NCBI GenBank assembly: GCA_029938635.1
Contig: JAOZUQ010000018.1
Location: 1-44,524 of the forward strand
Direction: 5' to 3'
DNA from: Candidatus Aminicenantota bacterium
GTDB lineage: Bacteria; Acidobacteriota; Aminicenantia; UBA2199
DNA length: 44,524 nt
Below the pieces are notes generated by a model. That model had not been told where the DNA came from and did not search any database. It saw only the letters and a list, made by a program, of their open reading frames with translations. How positions within the stretch are numbered: position 1 is the stretch's first letter; each line of letters begins with the position of its first letter. The position numbers were made by a program, and so were the translations under genes. Positions 23,931-31,311 of the stretch are shown here, in pieces.

Positions 23931-25145
23931 TTATTTTAATCCGAATTTTTTTTCTATCTCATCATAATAATTCAGGACTGTCCTTACATATCTTCTTTTT
24001 CTCAGATATGATCCGGGAAAGAAGCTTCTTTTGAATCCGTAGACTACTATGTCCCTCAGGTCTTTATGGGAAATATCGAACGTATTAACAGCTTTAAATA
24101 TTTCATCACTCACTGTGGTTGAGGATACTGTTCTGTTGTCGGTACAAAATGTGACAGATAATCTTGCATCTTTCATTTTTTTGAAAGGGTGATCATCCAG
24201 TGTTTTATATTCAGGACTGGTCTGCATATTGGATGTAAGGCAAACTTCAATGGTGACTCTCCTGTCGGCTATATACTGTGCCAGGTCATTTACATAATCT
24301 TTCTTGTCAATAATATCGGCATTTTTTATTCTATCTGAATCGAAAAGGTGGAGGCCGTGTCCTATTCTGTCAGCATGCAATTCTGTTATTGCCTGGAAAA
24401 TACTTTCAGGGCCGTATGCCTCACCGGCATGAACAGTTTTACTGAGAAAGCTCTTATGTGCAAGGTTATAGGCATATTTATGATCAACTGCAGGATAACC
24501 CTCTTCCATACCTGCCAGGTCGAATCCGACTACCGGAATCTCATAGTTGTCACGTGCATCCACTGATGCTCTTACAAGTTCCTGAGAAGCAAGTGAGAAT
24601 ATCCATTTTTTGTCCGAATATTTGTGAACATTCAGCAGATCATCAAAATATGCAGAGAATCCAAAATCAAACATTCTCATCGCACAGGAAATTATACCGT
24701 ATTCGAATGGTGGTTCAGATCCGGAGTTTATTGCATCTTTCCTGTTGAATTCATCTTTAGCTCTCTTCAGCCCGTTGTTAACCGATTTAAGAACGTCAAT
24801 TATCCCGAGATCATCACTTTGATGTAATTGAGGTGCAAACCTGACCTCTATATATCTGACACCCTCATTAATATTGTCCAATGCAAGTTCATAGGATATC
24901 CGCTCAAGGGATTCGGATGTCTGCATTACAGCACCTGTATAGAAGAATCCTTTAAGATACTCTCCCAGGTTTTCATATTTTTCTTTAAATATTGTCTCTT
25001 TAAGCCCTTCCACTGTTCTGGAGGGTAGTTCTATCCCTGCTTCATCGGCTAGTTCAATAAGGGTATCAAGCCTCACGGAACCGTCCAGATGCAGATGAAG
25101 ATCTGTTTTTGGTATTGCTTCAATAAATTTACGTGTTATTTCCAT
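23931..25145 (-). CDS. add: Adenosine deaminase
   Basis: 404 residues, somewhat longer than the E. coli enzyme. Zinc ligands and catalytic residues are visible: HLHLDGS near the N-terminus, the HAGE motif (VHAGEAYGPESI) and RIGHGLHLFD. The metal-binding Asp is in FCTDNRTVSST, where the more common form is TDDP; a TDN form is known in some bacterial adenosine deaminases. The product inosine or deoxyinosine would need a purine nucleoside phosphorylase, not present in the window. Its start overlaps the phosphoribosyltransferase gene by 17 bases. Confidence 0.9.
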   Translation of the reverse strand: MEITRKFIEAIPKTDLHLHLDGSVRLDTLIELADEAGIELPSRTVEGLKETIFKEKYENLGEYLKGFFYTGAVMQTSESLERISYELALDNINEGVRYIEVRFAPQLHQSDDLGIIDVLKSVNNGLKRAKDEFNRKDAINSGSEPPFEYGIISCAMRMFDFGFSAYFDDLLNVHKYSDKKWIFSLASQELVRASVDARDNYEIPVVGFDLAGMEEGYPAVDHKYAYNLAHKSFLSKTVHAGEAYGPESIFQAITELHADRIGHGLHLFDSDRIKNADIIDKKDYVNDLAQYIADRRVTIEVCLTSNMQTSPEYKTLDDHPFKKMKDARLSVTFCTDNRTVSSTTVSDEIFKAVNTFDISHKDLRDIVVYGFKRSFFPGSYLRKRRYVRTVLNYYDEIEKKFGLK

Positions 25146-25707
25146 TTTTTTTTACTCCCTGGATCAATTTTGAAACTTCAGGTTTATGTTTCTCGATCTC
25201 TCCGTCTGATAAACCGTCCAGCTCATGAGGAAAAATAAGCCAGTTTGATGTTTCGTGAACATAATAATCAGGAATGAATTCAGTCTTCCTGTTTTCCGGT
25301 TTGTAATATGTTGTTGCGATCCTGATATTTTCCGGTGTGTTCTTTCTGGATTTTGTTTTGAGAGAGTTCAAGACCGCCTCTATGCTCAAACCCGTATCAA
25401 ATACATCATCCACTATCAGGAGTCTGTCCTCAAAATTGATATTGTCAGATATGTAATCGAGTCCGTGTACTCTGATCTCTTTATTTCTCCTGTCAATTCC
25501 TTCATAAGATGAGGTTCTGATAGCGATATGGTCGGTTTTTACTCCGAAATAATCTAACAGCTCCTGAACGGCTATCCCTACAGGTGTACCGCCTCTCCAT
25601 ATCCCGACAATATAGTTGGGCCTGAAACCGCTTTCGAATATTTTAATTCCCAGGCGGAATGAATCTTCAAGTAATTGTTGTGCACTAATGAATTCTTTTT
25701 CTACCAT
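25129..25707 (-). CDS. Purine (hypoxanthine-type) phosphoribosyltransferase
   Basis: 192 residues of the type I phosphoribosyltransferase fold. The PRPP-binding motif is RLLIVDDVFDTGLSIEAV, and YIVGIWRGGTPVGIAVQELL is the pyrophosphate-loop region. Probable role: salvage of hypoxanthine or guanine released downstream of adenosine deaminase. Base specificity cannot be fixed by eye, and a xanthine preference is possible (compare Gpt/Hpt). It is coupled to add by overlap and lies 23 bases from udk. Confidence 0.82.
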   Translation of the reverse strand: MVEKEFISAQQLLEDSFRLGIKIFESGFRPNYIVGIWRGGTPVGIAVQELLDYFGVKTDHIAIRTSSYEGIDRRNKEIRVHGLDYISDNINFEDRLLIVDDVFDTGLSIEAVLNSLKTKSRKNTPENIRIATTYYKPENRKTEFIPDYYVHETSNWLIFPHELDGLSDGEIEKHKPEVSKLIQGVKKNGNNT

Positions 25708-25730
25708 AATAAATTCCCCTGAATAAACCT

Positions 25731-26369
25731 TCAGCTATTTTTGTGACCTTTATTTAAATGACCTTCGATAAGGTTTACAACCATTGCTGTTGAGATCGGG
25801 CTTTTTCCCTCCGGTATAATTATATCAGCGAATCTCCGGCTGGGTTGTACAAAAGCAAGGTGCATCGGTTTTACTGTAGCAAGATATTGGTTGATTACAG
25901 AATCCAGACTTCTGTTCCTCTCAACTATATCCCTTTTCAGCCTTCTTATAAATCTTATATCACTATCGGTGTTCACAAAGATTCTGACATCCATCAGGTC
26001 TCTCAGCTTTTCCTCAACGAATATCAGAATGCCGTCAACAATTATGACCTCAGCCGGTTTTTTAATAATACCTGTCTTTTTTCTTGAGTGGGTTTTAAAA
26101 TCGTAGATCGGTGATTCAACTTCCTTCCATTCAAGGAGATTTTCGAGGTTTGATATTAAAAGTTCGGTCTCAAGAGAATCAGGATGGTCATAATTGATAT
26201 TTTCTCTTTCGAGAAGAGGGAGGTGGTTGTTGTCCCTGTAATAGGAATCATGCTGTAATGTTACTACATCCAGCGGATTAATTTCTTCAATTATGGAATT
26301 AATGATCGTAGTTTTTCCGGAACCGCTTCCTCCTGCTACACCAATTACGAGTGGCTTATTCTTTTCCAT
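25731..26369 (-). CDS. udk: Uridine kinase
   Basis: 212 residues, phosphorylates uridine and cytidine. The Walker A GVAGGSGSGKTT opens the protein; TLQHDSYYRD, NYDHPDSLET and VEVIIVDGIL-like AEVIIVDGILIF follow in the family order. Continues the nucleoside-salvage run. The 67-base gap upstream contains TATAAT three bases before the ATG and no Shine-Dalgarno, so its expression signal is unclear. Confidence 0.95.
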   Translation of the reverse strand: MEKNKPLVIGVAGGSGSGKTTIINSIIEEINPLDVVTLQHDSYYRDNNHLPLLERENINYDHPDSLETELLISNLENLLEWKEVESPIYDFKTHSRKKTGIIKKPAEVIIVDGILIFVEEKLRDLMDVRIFVNTDSDIRFIRRLKRDIVERNRSLDSVINQYLATVKPMHLAFVQPSRRFADIIIPEGKSPISTAMVVNLIEGHLNKGHKNS

Positions 26370-26436
26370 TATTTTATTATAAGACTTTACAACTTTATTA
26401 TATAATTTTCAAGTTTATTGAGAGTTAGTTCTCTGC

Positions 26437-27006
26437 TTAAATTACAGGTAACCTGGCAGAGTAACATTTCCTGCATACAGAGGTGTATTTGTCATTTCCT
26501 CCGAGCTCGATCTGCTCCCCTTCGTTTACAGGCTTTCCATCCTTGAACTTTATCAGCATGGTTGCTTTTTTTGTGCAATACCAGCAAACTGTTTTAACTT
26601 CCTCGATCTTGTCTGCCAACAGAAGCAGGGCTTCACTTCCCGGAAATAACTGGTTCCTGTAATCGTTCTTAAGCCCGTAAACAATTACCGGAATATTCAA
26701 TTCGTCTACTACTTTTGTAAGTGTGATGACCTGGTCCCTGGTAAGGAATTGACCTTCATCGATCAGGATGCAGAAAGGGCTCTCTTTTTCCGCAATCCCG
26801 TAAAGATCTGTTTTGGAATTGATCATGATGGCATCCCGCTGGAATCCCATTCTTGAAGTTATTTTCCCTTCGCCATACCTGTCATCGATCGACGGCGTAA
26901 AGAGGAGAACTTTCTTGTTCTGTTCCTCATAATTATGAGCAATTTTCAATACTTCAGTTGACTTTCCGGCGTTCATCGTTGAATGTCTATAGTATAATTG
27001 AGCCAA
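26437..27006 (-). CDS. tdk: Thymidine kinase
   Basis: 189 residues of the zinc-binding type II thymidine kinase. It has the P-loop STMNAGKSTE, the Walker B ILIDEGQFL, and the lasso-domain cysteines CWYC and CRKC that bind zinc. The start is TTG at 27006, supported by GAGGAGG seven bases upstream and by the standard N-terminus AQLYYRHSTMNAGKS. It begins ten bases after the 5'-nucleotidase gene. Confidence 0.96.
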   Translation of the reverse strand: MAQLYYRHSTMNAGKSTEVLKIAHNYEEQNKKVLLFTPSIDDRYGEGKITSRMGFQRDAIMINSKTDLYGIAEKESPFCILIDEGQFLTRDQVITLTKVVDELNIPVIVYGLKNDYRNQLFPGSEALLLLADKIEEVKTVCWYCTKKATMLIKFKDGKPVNEGEQIELGGNDKYTSVCRKCYSARLPVI

Positions 27007-27016
27007 TTTTGCCTCC

Positions 27017-29302
27017 TCAGTTTTTATTGTATTTTACTAATTTTATCCTTTCATATGCAATATTTTCAGAGATATTTTTAATTCCCCTGATATATTCCGA
27101 GAGGATATTTTCAAGATCTTTTTTGATGATTTCTGCTTCTGCTGTGAATTTTTTCAGTGAATAGGAATTGTTATATTCAAATTCGATTAATGAGACTTTG
27201 TATGATCTTTCCTCATTGAATGATTTGTCCCCGGAAAGGTGTAGATCAATTTTATGAACCCGGTTCCCTTGATCATAAAATATGGTGTAGGATCCGCCTG
27301 AGATCTGCAGATCGATATTGTTCTTCTGCTGCGCCCTTTTAAATATGAAATCCTTCAATTGTTTTCCGGTCAGTTTTACATTTACAACTTTGCTGCGCTT
27401 TATAAAACTGTAAAGGTCGGGGAGTGCTTCTCGGTATATTTTTTTCCCTTTTCCGATGGTTATATTGTTTCTTAATAATCTGGTGGGGAATAGCGCAAGG
27501 TCAGAACCTGTGTGGGCCCTCATTGCATCAGCAACCATGTTTCCGGAAGGAGAATTCTTGTAGAATTTTTTCTTTGCCGTATAAATGTCAGTTTTAGTAA
27601 TCCCCAGAGTTTTAACTATGCCTGTATATACGATTTTCTCCTCAGATCTTACAACATTCGAATAGTTCAGTTGTTTGTTCAGATTGGTGAAGAATCTAAT
27701 CATAATGTCTACTGTTTTCGCATTTGTAGACCGGCCCGGGTCTTTGTGGTTGAATTCATATGAACTAACGATATAGTTGTTCATTCCGACTCTGTAGGAT
27801 CTATCCGCCGGAATCCTGTAACCTTCCAGGTCGAACAATTCAACTTTAACAACCTTCTTGTTAAGGTCTCTTGTGACTCTGTATGTCAGCCCGGATGGAA
27901 TAACATCGATACCTCTATGTCCCTCGAAATCATTCTTAATAAGCTCCTTGATCTCTGCTGTACTCATCCTCATCTCGACTATATAATTCCCGAAAGGATG
28001 CATTGTATAGATATCTTTAGCCTTAACTTTCCCTGACAATCGGTTTATCCTTATCCCGCCCTTATTATAAAATATCATATCCAGCCCGAGATCCTCCCGG
28101 ATGGCATCTGTGACCATAAGGCCCAGGTCATGTCTGCCTCTGATAGTAGTATTTATATCGGCAAGAACCTTGTTGAGAGAACTGCTGTTGTTAAAATCAG
28201 CAATAAGTTTATCCACCTCTTTGTTGCTGGTTTTAATATCATCAAGATCAATGACCAAGCCCTTTTTCTCCAGAATTTTTCCATCTTTTACGACAATGTC
28301 AATTCTTCCGAGATAGTCGGCATGAGCACCAGCCTGTGCTATGAGCACTCCATTCTCAAGTGAAGGGTTCCTGATCAATGAATGGGAGTGCCCCCCGATT
28401 ATCAGATCAAGTTCGCCCATATTTCCGGCAAGTTTTTTATCACCTTCAATTCCAAGATGGCTGAGTGCGATGAATACATTATTGTCTTTTTTTAAATGTT
28501 TGAAACTAAGTGCTGAATCAGTTCCATTAACAAATTTAAGTCCTTTAACATTGTCCGGCAGAGTACTGGGGATGCCTGAATGCGACTCTGTCTGGATCAG
28601 GCCGAGTAGAACAATTTCTACTCCATCCTCAGTTTTTAATATTGCATAAGGGACCGGTTGGGGGAAGTCCGGGTCATTGCTTTTTACATTACTGCATAAC
28701 ATCGGAAAATTTGCTCTCTCAATGAAACTTTTTAATATTTTTTTCCCGTAATCAAAATCGTGATTTCCGATCGCACCTGCATCAAACTTCATTTTGTTCA
28801 TCAGGATCAGCAGAGGTTCGCCTTTCGGATCATATTGATCGACAACCGGATTTCCGCTGAAGTTGTCTCCCGCCTGGACAAGAAATACATTGGGGTTTTC
28901 TGCTCTCTCTGATTCCACAATATATGCGATTTTCCCCATGTTATTTATATTTCCGTGAATATCATTCAGGTGAAATATTGTTATCTTAGTTTCTTTGCTG
29001 TCAGCCCAGTTCAACAGGCTCCCGAGGATCAGAATGGATAAAGCAATCAGGATTATAGTAAAAATGTGTTTTGACTTTTTCATATTTTTCTCCGGTGGGG
29101 AGTTTTTCTCAATCCTGAAAATTTCATCCCCGGTCAATGCTCCGCTCAGATAGTATTTATTCCCGTCCAGATCTTTAATATCGGTATTTCCCTGCTCTAT
29201 ATCTTTATAGACTTTTCTGGAAAATTTCCTGACGGCATCTCCAATAGTTGCCCCCTCGAATATCTCAAGGGGGCATCCATTTATAATCAGTTTAAGTGAC
29301 AC
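27017..29302 (-). CDS. Membrane-anchored 5'-nucleotidase with N-terminal beta-grasp-like domain
   Basis: 761 residues. Residues 1-66 look like a small ThiS/ubiquitin-like domain (LIINGCPLEIFEGATIGDAV ... GDEIFRIEK) on the cytoplasmic side, followed by one membrane helix (about 79-97). Then comes a UshA-type metallophosphatase with HLNDIHGN, QAGDNFSGNPV, GNHDFDYG, ALSHLG and GGHSHS. Two C-terminal 5'-nucleotidase domains appear in tandem. The first (RHDLGLMVTDAI, FYNKGGIR) has lost the usual S-x-L-G-N-L motif; the second (SGNMVADAMRAHTGSDLALFPT) is nearer canonical. It should dephosphorylate nucleotides outside the cytoplasm, supplying the transporter two to six genes downstream. Confidence 0.88.
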   Translation of the reverse strand: MSLKLIINGCPLEIFEGATIGDAVRKFSRKVYKDIEQGNTDIKDLDGNKYYLSGALTGDEIFRIEKNSPPEKNMKKSKHIFTIILIALSILILGSLLNWADSKETKITIFHLNDIHGNINNMGKIAYIVESERAENPNVFLVQAGDNFSGNPVVDQYDPKGEPLLILMNKMKFDAGAIGNHDFDYGKKILKSFIERANFPMLCSNVKSNDPDFPQPVPYAILKTEDGVEIVLLGLIQTESHSGIPSTLPDNVKGLKFVNGTDSALSFKHLKKDNNVFIALSHLGIEGDKKLAGNMGELDLIIGGHSHSLIRNPSLENGVLIAQAGAHADYLGRIDIVVKDGKILEKKGLVIDLDDIKTSNKEVDKLIADFNNSSSLNKVLADINTTIRGRHDLGLMVTDAIREDLGLDMIFYNKGGIRINRLSGKVKAKDIYTMHPFGNYIVEMRMSTAEIKELIKNDFEGHRGIDVIPSGLTYRVTRDLNKKVVKVELFDLEGYRIPADRSYRVGMNNYIVSSYEFNHKDPGRSTNAKTVDIMIRFFTNLNKQLNYSNVVRSEEKIVYTGIVKTLGITKTDIYTAKKKFYKNSPSGNMVADAMRAHTGSDLALFPTRLLRNNITIGKGKKIYREALPDLYSFIKRSKVVNVKLTGKQLKDFIFKRAQQKNNIDLQISGGSYTIFYDQGNRVHKIDLHLSGDKSFNEERSYKVSLIEFEYNNSYSLKKFTAEAEIIKKDLENILSEYIRGIKNISENIAYERIKLVKYNKN

Positions 29303-29321
29303 TTACTAAAAACCTTATCTG

Positions 29322-30167
29322 TTATTTAGCCAGCTTATCCAGTTTTGAAGGGATCGAAAGGATAGCTCTTACAATATCGATAGCAAGGAAAATAAAAACA
29401 AAAACTATATAGGCAATAAGAGGAAGCAGCGCAACTATTGCTATTGTCTGAAAATCTCCACTTACTCTCTGCCAAGCAATTGACATTCCAAACCCCTCTT
29501 TGAACAATCCGAAAGAGTTGATGAACATCAGAATTGTTGTAATAACAATCCCGATACCGAAAATGATCGGAATGAGTTTCATGAATGATTTAAGGAAGAA
29601 TGTGACTATCCCTATCGCTTCCTGTCCCGCTGAAGTTTCGGGAACTACATCTAATGTTATTGTTTTAGGGTTAAGTGCAAGGAGTGCGAATAACTCAAGT
29701 ACTACAAACGTTGCCAGTCCGTTCAAAAATGGTGAAAAAGCCCCAAGTTTGATAGCCAGATATGAGTTGAACAAAAGAGCCAGAACGCCGCCCAGCATGA
29801 ATAAAAGACCCATACTGTCCAGAAATGCGGAAGAAGATAATCCTGTTTTATTGTTCTCTATCAACTTATCTCCTGCATTGGCAAACCTTACAGCCACATA
29901 CTGCAGGATAAAGAATCCTAACGCATATGCGAGGCCTGTAATAAACGCTTCGAATGATTCCATTCTGATCGCTGCGATGAGTCCTATCAGCAAAGCGAGT
30001 CCGGAAGCAAAATAAAAACCGCAATTACCAAAGATAAGAAGCCATTTTTTCAAAAATTCGAATAGCTTCTCGCTAAGCACACTTCTCATCACATCGATAA
30101 ATTTTGCTATAAGGTTAAAAACCCAATTGCAGCTCTTTTTGTCAGCTGCTTTTTTCTTAACTGCCAT
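29322..30167 (-). CDS. Polytopic membrane protein of unknown function, first gene of the array
   Basis: 281 residues. After a short charged N-terminus (MAVKKKAADKKSCN) there are about five to six hydrophobic segments (for example FYFASGLALLIGLIAAI, GLLFMLGGVLALLFNSYLAIKLG, LIPIIFGIGIVITTILMFI, TIAIVALLPLIAYIVFVFIFLAIDI) and no recognised motif. I do not recognise the family. It has a strong AGGAGG, a near-ideal promoter, and is 19 bases from the 5'-nucleotidase, so it is expressed with the nucleoside genes. A role in uptake or anchoring of that enzyme is possible but unsupported. Confidence 0.75.
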   Translation of the reverse strand: MAVKKKAADKKSCNWVFNLIAKFIDVMRSVLSEKLFEFLKKWLLIFGNCGFYFASGLALLIGLIAAIRMESFEAFITGLAYALGFFILQYVAVRFANAGDKLIENNKTGLSSSAFLDSMGLLFMLGGVLALLFNSYLAIKLGAFSPFLNGLATFVVLELFALLALNPKTITLDVVPETSAGQEAIGIVTFFLKSFMKLIPIIFGIGIVITTILMFINSFGLFKEGFGMSIAWQRVSGDFQTIAIVALLPLIAYIVFVFIFLAIDIVRAILSIPSKLDKLAK

Positions 30168-30193
30168 TAAATCCTCCTTTTGTTAGTAGATCT

Positions 30194-30215
30194 CGAACAA
30201 TTAATTTTATGTTCG
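30194..30215. promoter_or_regulatory. Operator-like inverted repeat over the -10 of the nucleoside/BMC operon
   Basis: CGAACA, ten bases, TGTTCG: a perfect 6-bp inverted repeat embracing the -10 element and the predicted transcription start. This is the expected position for a repressor site. TGTTCG also occurs just after the -10 of the internal promoter at 22488-22516. No regulator gene lies in the array. Confidence 0.55.
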
Positions 30216-30232
30216 GTAAAAAATATTGTCAA
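30204..30232 (-). promoter_or_regulatory. Main promoter of the nucleoside/BMC array
   Basis: Minus strand TTGACA (30232-30227), exactly 17 bases, TAAAAT (30209-30204). The consensus -35 makes this one of the strongest promoters in the window. It would drive the 15 minus-strand genes from 30167 down to 17055, helped by the internal promoter. Confidence 0.7.
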
Positions 30233-30579
30233 GCAAGATGAATGGCTGTCTGTTAAAAATACTTTACTTCTCTTGCCATTGCCCTAACTAAGCCAAAAGT
30301 AACAAACTCAAAAACGAAGGCACCGTCCCCATTGTTAAAGGTCTTGAGGCTATTGCTTATTATGCAGTTATTGTGAATTCTGAAAAAAAACATTAGAAAG
30401 TTTCTTTGTTAAAGAAAATTAATAAAAGAGGTTCAGGTAATGTAGAGATATGTGAACAGATCCCATCAACTGAGATTTAGGGAATTACCGAAGAAAATTT
30501 CTAATAAAGTAACGCTATATTCCTCAATTGTTTATGCAATATAAATGCTTATTAAAAAAAAATATTTACAAATAATTGC
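30233..30579. other. Gene-free gap with a degenerate GTCCCC element
   Basis: No credible gene. GAAGGCACCGTCCCCATTGTT at 30316-30336 is a weak copy of the GTCCCC repeat. AGTAACGCTATATTCCTC and TCAATTG at about 30507-30531 echo the sequence before argS near 1555-1583. Confidence 0.45.
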
Positions 30580-30608
30580 TTTAAATAATTTATATTTAAC
30601 TTTATAAT
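30580..30608 (+). promoter_or_regulatory. Promoter of the small lipoprotein gene
   Basis: TTTAAA (30580-30585), 17 bases, TATAAT (30603-30608) within a very AT-rich stretch; 31 bases to the ATG, with AGGGAGG between. Confidence 0.5.
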
Positions 30609-30639
30609 GAATATGATATTTAGAAAAAAGGGAGGAAAT

Positions 30640-30978
30640 ATGAAGAAAAAATTAATGATTTTGCTGATTGCAGCGTTATTCGTTGCAATGGTGTTCAGCA
30701 CTGGTTGTAAAAAGAAGTTTGACATCACGGGAGTATGGACTGTCAACACTTCAATACTTGGGATGACTATCCAAACCCAAGTAACCTTTAGTGGATCCAG
30801 AGACTCAGGAGTATTTATAGATGATACCGACCTGACTGGTTCTTACACCGTTAATGGTGATAATGTCAGTTGGGAATATAGTTTGGGTGCTGTATACACT
30901 GGTGTAGTTGATAATGACAATTCAATGCACGGAACTAAGGATGGTTATATAACTGGTACCTGGACAGCTGTAAGGTAA
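30640..30978 (+). CDS. Small lipoprotein with lipocalin-like core
   Basis: 112 residues from the ATG at 30640, chosen because AGGGAGGAAAT precedes it; an upstream in-frame ATG at 30607 has no such signal. The signal peptide MKKKLMILLIAALFVAMVF ends at a lipobox STGC, so the mature protein is a lipidated KKKFDITGVWTVN... form. The rest is beta-rich with repeated G-x-W and Thr-rich strands (ITGVWTV, GSYTVNGDNVSWEY, GTWTAVR). This is the look of small lipocalin-like proteins that start with a GTW motif. It has its own promoter and terminator, so it is a single-gene unit. Ligand unknown. Confidence 0.75.
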   Translation: MKKKLMILLIAALFVAMVFSTGCKKKFDITGVWTVNTSILGMTIQTQVTFSGSRDSGVFIDDTDLTGSYTVNGDNVSWEYSLGAVYTGVVDNDNSMHGTKDGYITGTWTAVR

Positions 30979-30989
30979 TCATATTGTAA

Positions 30990-31020
30990 AATAAGGGAAG
31001 GACTCGATCCTTCCCTTATT
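30990..31020 (+). terminator. Rho-independent-like terminator after the lipoprotein gene
   Basis: AATAAGGGAAGGA, loop CTCGA, TCCTTCCCTTATT: a perfect 13-bp stem 11 bases after the stop codon, ending in TTATTTAT. The A-rich left edge would also let it work on the other strand. Confidence 0.85.
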
Positions 31021-31296
31021 TATCAGTTAGAATTCTTCTTTTTGTAGAAGTGTATTATAAAGTCTTAGTTTCGTATTTGAGATTCTTAATATAAATTCAT
31101 CAGAAGAATTATATAGCATTCACCCTTGCGTTTCACATTCATGAACAGGCTTCAATCAGAGAAGGTATTACCTCTGCACGCCTGAAATACTGGTCATTTC
31201 AATAAGCTCAGTGGCTGAATTGTTGAAATTTACCCTAACTCCTGATCCATTCCTCCTGCTTTTATAATTGATTCTATAGAATTATTTTCTATCTTT
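31021..31296. other. Gap between the terminator and the anti-sigma gene
   Basis: No intact gene. On the minus strand 31168-31266 encodes an open stretch ending SRRNGSGVRVNFNNSATEL, then IEMTSISGVQR and a stop. It faintly resembles the C-terminus of STAS anti-sigma-antagonist proteins. It has no start and a stop just upstream, so at best it is a remnant. Confidence 0.3.
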
Positions 31297-31305
31297 TGAT
31301 ATACT
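31297..31305 (+). promoter_or_regulatory. Extended -10 of the anti-sigma gene, likely leaderless
   Basis: TGATATACT, then CTTTTC and the ATG at 31312. No Shine-Dalgarno and no clear -35 (TGN compensates). Confidence 0.5.
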
Positions 31306-31311
31306 CTTTTC

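Noticed and set aside
30194-30215. CGAAC...GTTCG as a LexA box
   Set aside because: Gram-positive-type LexA sites have the half-sites four bases apart; here they are twelve apart and the genes are not SOS genes.
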